A DNA stretch of 64,000 bases from Bog-473 sp963782415 (GTDB taxonomy: Bacteria > Actinomycetota > Acidimicrobiia > Acidimicrobiales > RAAP-2): positions 43,378 to 107,377 of the forward strand of contig CAWAJT010000003.1 in assembly GCA_963782415.1 (NCBI GenBank), given 5' to 3'. Made by a program: the position numbers and the translations under genes. A model generated the notes under the pieces. The model was not told the origin of the DNA. It did not search any database and saw only the letters and a program-made list of their open reading frames with translations. Each line of letters opens with the position of its first letter. Within the stretch, counting starts at the first letter, position 1. This document shows, piece by piece, positions 47,900 through 59,232 of this stretch.

Positions 47900-50390
47900 C
47901 TACTTCAACACGACGTGGTCGTCGTCGACCGCAACGGTGACGGTGGCTCCGTCGACGTAACGACCTTCCAACAGGGCCAGCGCCAACGGATCCTCGATCG
48001 AACGCTGCAGCACCCGCCGTAGCGGTCGCGCACCGTAGTCGGGGTCGTAGCCGGCGCGGGCCAACCACGCCTCTGCCTCGGGTGTGACCACGAGCTCCAG
48101 CCGGCGCTCGGCCAAGCGCGCACGCAGGCGACCCAGCTGAATCCCGACGATGATCGCCAGGTCGTCCTCGCTGAGTGGCTTGAAGCGCACGATCTCGTCG
48201 ATGCGGTTGACGAACTCGGGCTTGAAGTAGTCCGAGGGCTCACCTTTGAGGTTCGACGTCATGATGAGCACGGTGTTGGTGAAGTCCACCGTGCGACCCT
48301 GGCCGTCGGTCAGGCGGCCGTCCTCGAGCACCTGCAACAGAATGTTGAACACGTCCGGATGGGCCTTCTCGAGCTCGTCGAGCAACACGACCGAATAGGG
48401 CCGGCGCCGCACGGCCTCGGTCAGCTGCCCGGCGTCCTCGTAGCCGACGTAGCCGGGAGGTGCGCCGACCAGACGCGAGACGGTGTGCTTTTCGCCGTAC
48501 TCGCTCATGTCGATCCGGATCATCGCCCGCTCGTCGTCGAAGAGGAACTCGGCCAGTGCCCGGGCCAGCTCCGTCTTGCCCACGCCGGTCGGCCCGAGGA
48601 AGAGGAACGAACCGATGGGCCGGTTGGGGTCGCTCAGCCCGGCGCGGCTACGCCGGATGGCGTTGGCCACGGCGGAGACGGCCTCGTCCTGGCCCACCAC
48701 GCGCTCGTGCAGGGTTGACTCGAGTCGCACCAGCTTCTGCACCTCGCCCTCCAAGAGGCGCGAGACGGGCACACCCGTCCAGCGGCTCACCACGGCGGCG
48801 ATGTCCTCGGCGTCGACCTCTTCCTTCAAGAACCGCGAGCTGGTCTGCAGCTTGGCCAGGTCCTCGGTGGCCTCGGCGATGCGGCGCTCCAGGTCAGGGA
48901 GCTCGCCGTAGCGGATGGCGGCCGCCCCGGCCAGGTCGGCGTCGCGCTCGAGGCGCGCCGCCTCCTCCTCCTTGGAGGCCTTCTCCTCCTGCAGGGCGCT
49001 CACCGCATCGAGCGAGCTCTTCTCCTGCTGCCAGTGGGCCGCCATGGAGTCGCGCTGCTCGGACATCTCGGCCAGCTCTCGCTCCAGCCGGTCCAGGCGC
49101 TCCTTGGAGGCGTCGTCGGTCTCCTTCTCCAAGGCCAGCTTCTCGATTTCGAGCTGACGGATGCGCCGCGAAATCTGGTCGAGCTCGGTCGGCATGGAGT
49201 CGATCTCGATCCGCAATTTGGACGATGCCTCGTCAATGAGGTCGATCGCCTTGTCGGGCAGGAAGCGCCCGGTGACGTAACGGTCCGACAGCACGGCGGC
49301 CGCCACCAGTGCAGCGTCTTGAATGCGGACCTTGTGGTGTGCCATGTAGCGCTCGGACAAGCCCCGCAAAATGGCGATGGTGTCCTCCACCGAGGGCTCA
49401 CCCACGAACACGGGCTGGAAGCGCCGCTCCAGGGCGGCGTCCTTCTCAATGGAGGTGCGGTACTCGTCGAGTGTCGTGGCGCCGATGAGGCGCAACTCAC
49501 CCCGGGCCAGCATCGGCTTGATCATCTGGCCGGCGTCCATCGCCCCCTCCGCCGCGCCTGCGCCCACGAGCGTGTGCAGCTCGTCGATGAAGGTGATGAC
49601 CTCGCCCTCGGCGTCGGTGATCTCCTTGAGGACCGCCTTCAGACGCTCCTCGAACTCGCCGCGGTACTTCGCTCCGGCCACCATGGAGCCGAGGTCGAGA
49701 GAGATCACACGCTTGCCCTTCAGCCCCTCGGGCACGTCGCCCTCAATGATCCGGTTCGCCAGCCCCTCGACGATCGCCGTCTTGCCCACACCGGGCTCGC
49801 CGATCAGCACGGGATTGTTCTTCGTGCGGCGCGACAGGACCTGAATCACGCGGCGGATCTCCTCGTCGCGCCCGATGACCGGGTCGAGTTTGCCTTCGCG
49901 GGCCGCCTCGGTCAGGTCGCGGCCGTACTTGGCCAACGCCTGGTAGGTCTGCTCGGGGTCCGGCGTCGACACGCGGTGGTTGCCGCGCACGGTGCGCAGC
50001 GCGCTCGAGCAGCGCATCCTTGGTGACGCCGATCTGATCGGCCAACGCCAACACGAGATGCTCCACCGAGACGTAGTCGTCGCCGAGGTCGCGACGGTTC
50101 TGGTCCGCCGTCTCCAGGACCTCGCGCGCCTCGCGTGACAAGCCCGGCTCCGATCCGCCCTGGGCCCGGGGCAGGCGGGACAGCTGCTCGTGCACCTTGC
50201 CGGCCAGCACGTCGGGGTCGATGCCCACCTGGGTCAGCAGCGGGCGCGTCATCGTCTCCTGTTGCTGCAACAGGGCGTCGAGCAGGTGGGCCGGCGTCAG
50301 CTCGGGATGGTTCGACGAGGCGGCGTGGCCCGTGGCCGCGCTGAATGCGGCCTTCGTGTTGTTCGTCCAGCGTTCTGGGTCTATCGGCAC
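47900..50390 (-). CDS. clpB: Disaggregase ClpB, frameshift in the N-terminal part
   Basis: Hsp100 unfoldase acting with DnaK. The N-domain (WTNNTKAAFSAATGHA to QIGVTKDALLE) is in one frame and the rest, from ALRTVRGNHRVSTPDPEQTYQALAKYGRDLT, in another; the break near 50000 falls on a GCGCGC run. Walker A sites are GEPGVGKTA and GPTGVGKTE; Walker B sites are TFIDELHTLVG and VVLLDELEKAHPD. A long coiled-coil middle domain separates the two ATPase modules. The segment between MTSNLKGEPSDYF and KPEFVNRIDE is shorter than in most ClpB. Last gene of the dnaK operon. Confidence 0.92.
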
Positions 50391-50445
50391 CGGCTCACCT
50401 TCCTCATGTCGTGCGGTGCGCAGCTCTGCGAATTCACGTGCGTGT

Positions 50446-50841
50446 TCAGTTGTTCGTCCCCGTCCGGGGCCTCCGCCTGAACGGTGCGGGCATCTGGCGC
50501 AGCGGCACCAGGTCGCGGCGGTACTGGCGGTGCGTGGCCGCCACCGCGTCGAGCGCCTGGGCCCGTACCTGCACCAGCTCGTCGCGCAGCCGGGCCAACT
50601 CGGCTTCGAGCTGGAGCACCCGGCGCACCCCTTCGAGGTTCAGCCCCGTCGCGGTGAGCTCTTGGATGTGGCGCAGGCGCTCGAGATCCTCGTCCGAGAA
50701 GCGCCGACTCCCGCCGCTCGTACGGGAGGGGTCGAGCAGGCCCTTGCGCTCGTAGATGCGCAGTGTCTGCGGGTGCATCCCGGTCAGCTCGGCCGCCACC
50801 GAGATCACATAGACCGCTTGGTTCGCTTCACGGTCCGCCAT
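50446..50841 (-). CDS. hspR: Heat-shock repressor HspR (MerR family)
   Basis: A 131-residue MerR-type repressor. VYVISVAAELTGMHPQTLRIYERKGLLDPSRTSGGSRRFSDEDLERL is the helix-turn-helix and wing, followed by a helical coiled-coil part. HspR binds HAIR inverted repeats, with DnaK as corepressor in Streptomyces. It lies between dnaJ and clpB, and a HAIR-like site lies upstream of dnaK. ATG 50841 is chosen; the longer frame lacks homology. Confidence 0.94.
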   Translation of the reverse strand: MADREANQAVYVISVAAELTGMHPQTLRIYERKGLLDPSRTSGGSRRFSDEDLERLRHIQELTATGLNLEGVRRVLQLEAELARLRDELVQVRAQALDAVAATHRQYRRDLVPLRQMPAPFRRRPRTGTNN

Positions 50842-50902
50842 CACTGCATCACCCCACTTCGACGACCGACATCCCTCATCTTCTTCACCCAGCACAAGAC
50901 AC

Positions 50903-52018
50903 TCACCCCTCCACGGCAATGCGCGGCGCCGGCTCCGTCACCGCCGCCAGCGATTCGAGCGCCGCTTTCTGCTCGTCGGTGAGCTGCGTCGGCACCACGA
51001 CCTCGACCTTGACCAACAGGTCGCCTGGCTTCTTGCCGTTGCGTCCAGAGCCTGACGGCACACCGCGACCGCGCACGCGCAGCACCTTGCCCGACGCCGT
51101 CCCCGGCGGGACCTTCAAGGTCACCTTGCTGTCGAGCGTGGGAACCGTGATGGTCGTCCCGAGCGCTGCCTCCGGGTAGGTGATCGGCACCGTGATGGTG
51201 AGGTTGCGCCCGGTGCGCCCGAAGACGTCGTGCTTGCCCACCTGGACGACGACGAAGAGGTCGCCCGGAGGCGCCATGCCCTGCCCGGGCGCGCCCCGTC
51301 CCTTGACCCGGATGCGTTGACCGTCCTCGACGCCCGCCGGGATGCGGACTTTGACCGAGCGCACCTTGTGCTCGGTCCCCGTCCCGTGGCAAACGGGGCA
51401 CGGCGTGTCGAACAGCGTGCCCCGGCCCATGCAGTCCGGGCAGACAGTGCTCAAGGAGAACAGCCCCTGGTTGTCGTTGAGGCTCCCGGTCCCGCCACAA
51501 CGCGGGCAGGTGTGCGTGGACGTTCCCGGCGCCGCGCCCGAGCCGCGGCAGTTCGAGCACCGCACCTCTTGGGGCACGTTCACCGACGTCGTGACGCCGT
51601 GCACCGCGTCCTGGAAGGACAGGTGGAGCGCTGCTTCCATGTCGGCGCCGCGCTGGGGGCCGCGTTGCGCCGTGCGCGTGCGGCCGCCACCGAAGAGACC
51701 TCCGAAGAGGTCGCTCAGGTCGCCCATGTCCTCCATGCGGAAGGTGCCGCCACCGGCGCCACCGGGCATGCCACCGAAGCCGCCGACCGGGCCGTGGGCC
51801 CGGACCTCGTCGTACTCCTTGCGCTTCTCGGCGTCACCGAGGACGTCGTAGGCCGCGCTGATCTCCTTGAAACGCTCCTCGGACCCGGGGTTGGCGTCGG
51901 GGTGGTACTCCTTGGCCAGCTTCCGGTAGGCGCGCGTGATCTCCTTGTCCGACGCCGTCGAGACGACGCCGAGCACCTTGTAGTAGTCCTTCTCGAACCA
52001 TTCACGCTGTGCGGCCAT
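50903..52018 (-). CDS. dnaJ: Chaperone DnaJ
   Basis: A 371-residue type I Hsp40. The J domain (KDYYKVLGV) has the HPD motif in EYHPDANPG, a Gly/Phe-rich linker (GGFGGMPGGAGGG) follows, and four CxxCxGxG-type repeats bind two zinc ions (CSNCRGSG, CPRCGGTG, CPDCMGRG, CPVCHGTG). C-terminal substrate-binding beta domains end the protein. It stimulates the DnaK ATPase. It is 8 bases downstream of grpE. Confidence 0.96.
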   Translation of the reverse strand: MAAQREWFEKDYYKVLGVVSTASDKEITRAYRKLAKEYHPDANPGSEERFKEISAAYDVLGDAEKRKEYDEVRAHGPVGGFGGMPGGAGGGTFRMEDMGDLSDLFGGLFGGGRTRTAQRGPQRGADMEAALHLSFQDAVHGVTTSVNVPQEVRCSNCRGSGAAPGTSTHTCPRCGGTGSLNDNQGLFSLSTVCPDCMGRGTLFDTPCPVCHGTGTEHKVRSVKVRIPAGVEDGQRIRVKGRGAPGQGMAPPGDLFVVVQVGKHDVFGRTGRNLTITVPITYPEAALGTTITVPTLDSKVTLKVPPGTASGKVLRVRGRGVPSGSGRNGKKPGDLLVKVEVVVPTQLTDEQKAALESLAAVTEPAPRIAVEG

Positions 52019-52026
52019 TGGTCAGT

Positions 52027-52589
52027 TCACCCCCGCACGCGGACCATGGCGGGACGCAGCACCTGCCCCTTCCAGCGGTAGCCGGAGCGCATCACTTCCT
52101 CCACCATCGTCTCGCCGGCGGGCCCGCCCTCCCCGTCCGCGTGCGCGACGGCGTCGTGCACCGACGGATCGAAAGGAACTTCGGGCTGGTCGAGCCGCTC
52201 GAGGCCTTCCCGCAGCAGAATGTCCAGCAACATGGCCCGCGAAGCGTGGAGCGCCTTGGCACTCTCGCCAGTGTCCAGCGACTCGCGCAGATGGTTCTCG
52301 GCCAGGTCGAGCGCGTCGAGCACCGGGAGGAGCTTGTCCACCAGGTGCTGTGATGCCCGGGCGGCCTGCTCCTCTTGCTGGCGCGCAATCCGCTTGCGGT
52401 AATTCTCGAAGTCGGCCTGGGTGCGCTGGAGCGCGAGCAGGAACTCGTCCCGCTCACGCACCAGCGTCTGAACCGGGTCGGCCTCTTCGGCCAACTCCGC
52501 TTCCTCCTGCACCTCGTCGTTCTCCTCCTCTGCCAGTTCGGCCTCAGAGAAGACGGGCTCCTCCTCGGGAACGGCCCCGTCGCCGAAGC

Positions 52590-52593
<4 letters not shown>
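52027..52593 (-). CDS. grpE: Nucleotide exchange factor GrpE
   Basis: A 188-residue GrpE: an acidic N-terminus (EEEPVFSEAELAEEENDE), a long helix with ADFENYRKRIARQQEEQ, and the C-terminal beta domain with MVEEVMRSGYRWKGQVLRPAMV. It releases ADP from DnaK. The ATG overlaps the dnaK stop (ATGA), so expression is coupled. Confidence 0.95.
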
Positions 52594-54446
<1,853 letters not shown>

Positions 54447-54621
54447 TTCGTACTTCCTTCCGCTTCGTCGTTCGTCTACCGGTGACACCCGGCCCTCTAT
54501 GTCCGGAGGTCTTTCCGGGTTTCGGCTGCTCGTCGCTTCTCTTCTGCTCTGCGTTGCTTGGTTCGGTGCTGCGTACTCTCGGTCCTTCTCCTGTCTGCAC
54601 TGAGGCTGATTGCTCCAAATC

Positions 54622-54652
54622 AGTGTAGCAAAGTTGAGTCTGTGTATGTCAA
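54622..54652 (-). promoter_or_regulatory. Putative dnaK promoter
   Basis: On the minus strand TTGACA (54652-54647) and TACACT (54627-54622) are 19 bases apart, about 175 bases before dnaK. The -35 lies inside the HAIR-like repeat, so HspR binding would block RNA polymerase. The spacer is slightly long. Confidence 0.5.
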
Positions 54653-54653
54653 G
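54633..54653. promoter_or_regulatory. HAIR-type HspR operator
   Basis: GTTGAGT, 7 bases, then TGTCAAG; read on the minus strand CTTGACA-N7-ACTCAAC. The consensus is CTTGAGT-N7-ACTCAAG, so 11 of 14 arm positions match with the exact spacing. It lies between dnaK and the divergent gpmA gene. Confidence 0.75.
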
Positions 54654-54741
54654 ATTCTTGACCCAATGGCTGCCACCCCGCATTTACCTGGTCTGAACTG
54701 GTGGTTTACATCAAACCGCCGGACCCACCTACGCTGGTGAC

Positions 54742-55512
54742 GTGCTCGACCTGGTCCTGATCCGCCATGGGCAGTCCACGTGGAACGCCGAGAACCTCTT
54801 CACCGGGTGGGTCGACGTCGACCTGACCCCCGCCGGCGAGGCCGAGGCCCGGGCCGGGGGCGAGCTCCTGGCCGAGGTGGACGACCTCGACCTGCGGATC
54901 CTGCACACCTCCGTCCTGACCAGGGCCATCCGCACGGCCGAGCTGGTACTGCGAGCCGCCGGCCGCAGCTGGCTGCCCGTGCGCCGGGACTGGCGCCTGA
55001 ACGAGCGCCACTACGGAGACCTGCAGGGAAAGAACAAGGCCCAGATCAAGCAGGAGTTCGGGGCCGAGCAGCTCCAACTGTGGCGCCGCAGCTATGACAC
55101 GCCCCCGCCCCCGCTCGCACCCGACAATCCCTACGACGTGTCCGGCGATCCCCGCTACCGGGGCCTCGACGCCGCCGACCTACCCCGCACCGAGTGCCTG
55201 GCCGACGTGGTCCGCAGGGTGGTGCCCTACTGGGAGTCGGTGATCGTCCCCGATCTCCGGGGCGCCGCCGCCGAGGGCGGGGGTGCCGTGCTGGTCGCCG
55301 CCCACGGCAATTCCATCCGGGCCTTGCGCAAGCACCTGGAGCAGATCCCCGACGCTGCGATCGCCGAGCTCGAGGTCCCGACCGGCATCCCCTTCCGTCT
55401 GCGCCTCGACGACGACCTCAGGATCCGCTCGGCCGACTACCTCGGCGACCCCGAGGCCGCAGCGGCGGCGGCGGCGGCCGTCGCCGCCCAGGCCGACCAG
55501 CCCGCGGGCTGA
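54742..55512 (+). CDS. gpmA: 2,3-bisphosphoglycerate-dependent phosphoglycerate mutase
   Basis: A 256-residue glycolytic enzyme interconverting 3- and 2-phosphoglycerate. The phosphohistidine motif is LIRHGQSTWNAENLFTGWVD, with LNERHYGDLQGKNK and the second His in VAAHGNSIRAL. The C-terminus is an Ala run not needed for catalysis. GTG 54742 is the start. It is divergent from dnaK, and the HAIR site lies about 90 bases upstream, so HspR could affect it. Confidence 0.95.
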   Translation: MLDLVLIRHGQSTWNAENLFTGWVDVDLTPAGEAEARAGGELLAEVDDLDLRILHTSVLTRAIRTAELVLRAAGRSWLPVRRDWRLNERHYGDLQGKNKAQIKQEFGAEQLQLWRRSYDTPPPPLAPDNPYDVSGDPRYRGLDAADLPRTECLADVVRRVVPYWESVIVPDLRGAAAEGGGAVLVAAHGNSIRALRKHLEQIPDAAIAELEVPTGIPFRLRLDDDLRIRSADYLGDPEAAAAAAAAVAAQADQPAG

Positions 55513-55546
55513 GAGCGTCCACCTCCTCCTGTCCGACGACAGCGGC

Positions 55547-55576
55547 AGGCCGGGGCACCTCGCCGCGCCCCGGCCT
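55547..55576. terminator. Bidirectional hairpin terminator
   Basis: AGGCCGGGGC and GCCCCGGCCT form a perfect 10-bp stem with a 10-base loop, in the 93-base gap between convergent gpmA and glnK. There is no T-run, as is common for terminators in high-GC actinobacteria. Confidence 0.7.
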
Positions 55577-55605
55577 GACCGACTCTCTACAGGTCTGCTG
55601 CGTCG

Positions 55606-55944
55606 TTACAACGCGTCAGGCCCGCGTTCACCGGTGCGGACCCGCACCGCGGCTTCGACGGGGATGACCCACACCTTGCCGTCGCCGATTTTGCCCGTGG
55701 ACGCCGAGGCGACGATGGCGTCGACCACCTCGTCGGCCTGGCCGTCGTCGACGAGCACCTCGACGCGGAGCTTGGGGACGAAGTCCACCTCGTACTCCGC
55801 ACCGCGGTATACCTCCGTGTGCCCCCGCTGGCGTCCGAACCCCTGTGCCTCGGTCAGGGTCATCCCCTGCACACCGAGGTTCTTCAGGGCCTCTTTGACG
55901 TCGTCGAGTTTGAACGGCTTGAGGACTGCCACGATCAGTTTCAT
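55606..55944 (-). CDS. glnK: P-II nitrogen regulator (GlnK/GlnB), copy 1
   Basis: A 112-residue PII signal protein. MKLIVAVLKPFKLDDVKEAL, the T-loop with the modifiable Tyr51 (TEVYRGAEYEVDFVPK) and the C-terminal TGKIGDGKVWVIPV are present. PII binds ATP, ADP and 2-oxoglutarate and, when unmodified, plugs the ammonium channel. It lies 33 bases downstream of amt, the classic amtB-glnK pair. A second, very similar copy is at 59233. Confidence 0.95.
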   Translation of the reverse strand: MKLIVAVLKPFKLDDVKEALKNLGVQGMTLTEAQGFGRQRGHTEVYRGAEYEVDFVPKLRVEVLVDDGQADEVVDAIVASASTGKIGDGKVWVIPVEAAVRVRTGERGPDAL

Positions 55945-55977
55945 TTCTGAGCTCCTTTCGTCCTTGTCTGACTGGGC

Positions 55978-57600
55978 CTAGGAACCACCGCCGGGTGGGG
56001 GCGATGGATCGGGTTCCGGAGAACCGCCCTTGTCCAGACCAGCCAAGGCGAAGGCTCCGCCACCGCCTCCCGCGCTACCACTGCTCATGGTCCGCATGGC
56101 GAACGTCTCCTCAGGGAACGCCTCCTCGCCATGAATGGCGAGGTCTCCGACTTCGAGGATCTCATCCTTGTAGCGGGCGCCACGGAGGATCAAGCCGATG
56201 ATCTTCATGAGGATGAAGGTGATCACCGCCGACCACAGAATGACCCACACTGCTGCACGGAACTGTTCCCAGAGCTGATGGGCCGAGCCGGTGTACATCA
56301 GGCCGCTCACGCTGAATGTGGTGCAGCTTCCGTGCGACGTGGTGAAGATGGTCTGCGAACCCGCGACGGACGCCGCCTGGTTCACGACCTGGCCGGCGCC
56401 GTCGAGCTTGCCGCAACCGGTCACCAGAATGTTGGGGTCTCCGAAGATGCCCAACAACAGGCCGCCGACGAGACCGGCGATGCCGTGGGTATAGACCACC
56501 CCGAGCGCATCGTCGACCTTGGAGAACGGCGGGACCTTGGAGAGGTAGTTCCAAGCGACCCAGACCACGGCGGAGCAGATGGCACCGATGTAGATGGCGC
56601 CCCGGCCGTTGACGAAACCCGCACACGGTGTGATCCCGACCAAGCCGCAGATCATCCCGTTCACACCTCCGAGGAAGGTGGGCTTCTTCTCCTTCGTCAG
56701 CAAGGCGTCCATGATCATCCACACCAGAACGCCGACGCCGGTGGCGAGGTTGGTGTTGATCACCGCAGCTGCGGCGCTGGCGCCCGCGTAGTACGGGTCA
56801 CCACCGTTGAATCCGTTCCAGCCCAACCACAGGATGCCGGCGCCGACGGCCGCCATCACGAGATTGTTGGGCAAGGCGTGCTGGCGATCTCGTAGGAGTC
56901 TCGGTCCGAGCACCCATGCTGCGACGAAGCCGGACACACCGGCCGACATGTGGATGACGTACCCGCCCGAGTAGTCGAGGGCTCCTTCCTGGGCGAAGTA
57001 GCCACCGCCCCACAGCAGGAAGGCGTCAACGCAGTAGACACAGGTCGACCAGGCGGGGACGAGGATGCACCAGGCCAGGAACTTGATGCGCCCGAGCACG
57101 CTCCCGAGGAACAACAGCGGCGTGATGGCCGCGAACACGAACTGGAAGTAGGCCAGTGTCGCGGTCGGGAAGTGGAACGGGATGGCAGTGTTGGCCGCCG
57201 ACATCGCCTGGCCCTGTTCACCCAGACTGTTCGTGATCCCACCGGGTTTCCCGAGGAAGTTGTCGAAGAAGTGGGTCCAGGTTCCCGTGGTGCCCGCGTT
57301 CTGCGTCTGCGTGACCACGCCACCTACGACTCTCACCCCCCCACCGATGGACGTCGAACCGAAACCGAGCTTGTACTCCCACAACACCCAGGCGACGAGC
57401 ACGAGGGAGAACCCTGCGAACACCATCGAGAGGACGTTCACGGCCCACTTCTTGGGCACGATCGATGCGTAGAGCACTGCCAGGCCAGGGATGCTCATCA
57501 AGCCGACGAACGTGGCCGCAGTCATCTGCCACGTGTTGTCAGCCGGATTGAGCCAACTGGGGTACGGAACCGGAACTGCGGCTCCTATCAGGTGGATCAC
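55978..57600 (-). CDS. amt: Ammonium transporter (Amt family)
   Basis: A 540-residue channel with about 11 helices. Family segments are ADNTWQMTAATFVGLMSIPGLAVLY, the GGYVIHMSAGVSG and DDALGVVYTHGIAGL segments that carry the two pore His residues, and LGWNGFNGGDPYYAG. The cytoplasmic tail is long, Gly/Pro-rich at the end (GSPEPDPSPPPGGGS). It moves ammonium into the cell and is gated by PII. It is probably induced by nitrogen shortage, though no binding site was identified. Confidence 0.95.
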   Translation of the reverse strand: MIHLIGAAVPVPYPSWLNPADNTWQMTAATFVGLMSIPGLAVLYASIVPKKWAVNVLSMVFAGFSLVLVAWVLWEYKLGFGSTSIGGGVRVVGGVVTQTQNAGTTGTWTHFFDNFLGKPGGITNSLGEQGQAMSAANTAIPFHFPTATLAYFQFVFAAITPLLFLGSVLGRIKFLAWCILVPAWSTCVYCVDAFLLWGGGYFAQEGALDYSGGYVIHMSAGVSGFVAAWVLGPRLLRDRQHALPNNLVMAAVGAGILWLGWNGFNGGDPYYAGASAAAAVINTNLATGVGVLVWMIMDALLTKEKKPTFLGGVNGMICGLVGITPCAGFVNGRGAIYIGAICSAVVWVAWNYLSKVPPFSKVDDALGVVYTHGIAGLVGGLLLGIFGDPNILVTGCGKLDGAGQVVNQAASVAGSQTIFTTSHGSCTTFSVSGLMYTGSAHQLWEQFRAAVWVILWSAVITFILMKIIGLILRGARYKDEILEVGDLAIHGEEAFPEETFAMRTMSSGSAGGGGGAFALAGLDKGGSPEPDPSPPPGGGS

Positions 57601-57859
57601 TCAAGCTCTCCTAACTGTCGTCGGTCCCGGCTTCCTCATGTGAGCGAGGCGTCACACCAGTGCCGAGGCGGCATTGCCACTTCTGACGGTTCCCCGCCGC
57701 AGACACAATGCAGGTCGGGAGTTTCCGCATGGTCACGCGTGTGTTTCGGGCTTGTTAATCCGCCCACACAGCTCGATTCGGGGGTTCAGGGGAAGTGAAC
57801 GGTGCCGATGGGCGGCCACAACTGAGGCGGCGGACCCCACTACCATCTCCCCGATCGTG

Positions 57860-58459
57860 ATGACCGCAGACGACCCCCGGACACCCGAAAGCGCCCAGAA
57901 CCCCGGCCTTTCCGATGATGCGCGCGGAGACGAGCCTGAGGGCCGCGTGGCGGCATTGCGGGGCGCCAGTGTGGGTGGCGTCGACACGCGTCGGCTCGGG
58001 CGGATCGTCGTCGCCCTCGTTCTCGTGACGCTGGCAGTCCTCGTTGTCGTCTTCTCGCTCGTCGGCGTCCACAAGAACCAGCAGGCCGACCGCCTTCGCA
58101 ATGACGGCGTGCCCGTGGCCTTCACCGTGTCGTCGTGCACGGGCCTTGTCGGCGGGACGGGCAGCAACCCTGTCGGCTACGTCTGCCACGGGTCCTACAC
58201 GCTCAACGGCCACACCTACGACGAGCAACTGCCCGGCAACGACTTCCACCGGCCGGGCTCGACCGTGGCGTCCGTTGCCGTTCCCGGCGATCCGTCGCTG
58301 GTGTCGCCAGCGGCCATGGTCGCCACCGAGCACTCCTCCACCGGCGTCTTCGCCGTTCCGGTGATCCTGCTCGCGATCCTCGCCATCCTGGTCGGGTGGA
58401 TCTTCGTGCGCAGCCGGACGCGGCACGACGCCACGCGGGACGAATCGGCCGCGCCCTGA
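57860..58459 (+). CDS. Membrane protein with extracellular domain, DUF3592-like
   Basis: A 199-residue protein. After a polar N-terminus, a helix (IVVALVLVTLAVLVVVFSLVGV, about 49-70) leads to an external beta-rich domain with two Cys (SSCTG and YVCHGSY) that may form a disulfide, then a second helix (VFAVPVILLAILAILVGWIF) and a basic tail. The layout resembles DUF3592 proteins. ATG 57860 is chosen; GTG 57857 is adjacent. It is divergent from amt. Confidence 0.7.
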   Translation: MTADDPRTPESAQNPGLSDDARGDEPEGRVAALRGASVGGVDTRRLGRIVVALVLVTLAVLVVVFSLVGVHKNQQADRLRNDGVPVAFTVSSCTGLVGGTGSNPVGYVCHGSYTLNGHTYDEQLPGNDFHRPGSTVASVAVPGDPSLVSPAAMVATEHSSTGVFAVPVILLAILAILVGWIFVRSRTRHDATRDESAAP

Positions 58460-58481
58460 GCCGCGTCGAGGCGTTGCTGCG

Positions 58482-59075
58482 TCAGGTCGGCGGCGTGTAG
58501 CGCTTGTTGCGTCGGGGCCGCGGTGCGTTGGCCGCGCTCGACGCACCTGTGGGCCGGGGCGGCGCCTCGGCTGCCTCGGCCCGCTTGAGGGCCTGCTGTA
58601 GTCGGTAGGCGCGCACGAGGTACCACGCGCCGGCGAGCAGGAAGGGCACACCGAATCCCCAGAAGCGCAAGTTGAAGACAGCCAGCCCGTAAAGGGCCAT
58701 CGTGACCCCTTGGAAGAGCCGCTTGCGCAGCAGCGACGAGACGAGGATGAGCACTGCCATCCCGAGAATCACATAGGTGAGTTCGACGTAGACCGTTGTG
58801 CTCTGGTGCGTGTTCTTGGCGTTCTGGATGGTGGCCGAGCTGATGATGATCCCGACCAGCGCCGCCAACGGGGCGGCAATCAGGCCGATGTTGCGCTCCT
58901 TGTCGTCCGCGCTCCGGATGGCTTCTCGAAGTTCCTCGGCGGAACGATCATCGACCACGGGCTTGTCGGATTCGATGGCGTTGGGCTGTACAAACGTGTA
59001 TTTCAGGCGCTGCCAAGCCGTCATCCGGTGCGCGTCGTCACCCCCGGACATGTCGGAGTCGTGGTGCGCGGCCAT
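58482..59075 (-). CDS. Membrane protein of unknown function
   Basis: A 197-residue protein. A cytoplasmic N-terminus with WQRLKYTFVQPNAIESDKP and acidic helices leads to four helices (about 65-84, 94-111, 118-130 and 133-150) and a basic Pro/Arg-rich tail (RPRRNKRYTPPT). It converges with the DUF3592-like gene and is divergent from the second PII gene. No function can be given. Confidence 0.7.
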   Translation of the reverse strand: MAAHHDSDMSGGDDAHRMTAWQRLKYTFVQPNAIESDKPVVDDRSAEELREAIRSADDKERNIGLIAAPLAALVGIIISSATIQNAKNTHQSTTVYVELTYVILGMAVLILVSSLLRKRLFQGVTMALYGLAVFNLRFWGFGVPFLLAGAWYLVRAYRLQQALKRAEAAEAPPRPTGASSAANAPRPRRNKRYTPPT

Positions 59076-59232
59076 CGCCGAAGGCTAGCGCTCGCCGAAA
59101 GCGGGGTTCCTGCCACAGAGCGGCTGCACAGGGCTGATCTGCCTTTTGCTGCAGGCGGGACGGCATTGTGAATGCGTCGTTAACGTGGTTCGTGCTGGCG
59201 CAGGCGCCCGCCCGATCATGAGGAGTCCGAGG

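Noticed and set aside
50000..50010. Programmed frameshift or internal start in clpB
   Set aside because: Internal-start ClpB forms are known, but the break sits on a GC repeat like those in unrelated genes, with no slippery heptamer or stimulatory hairpin noted.
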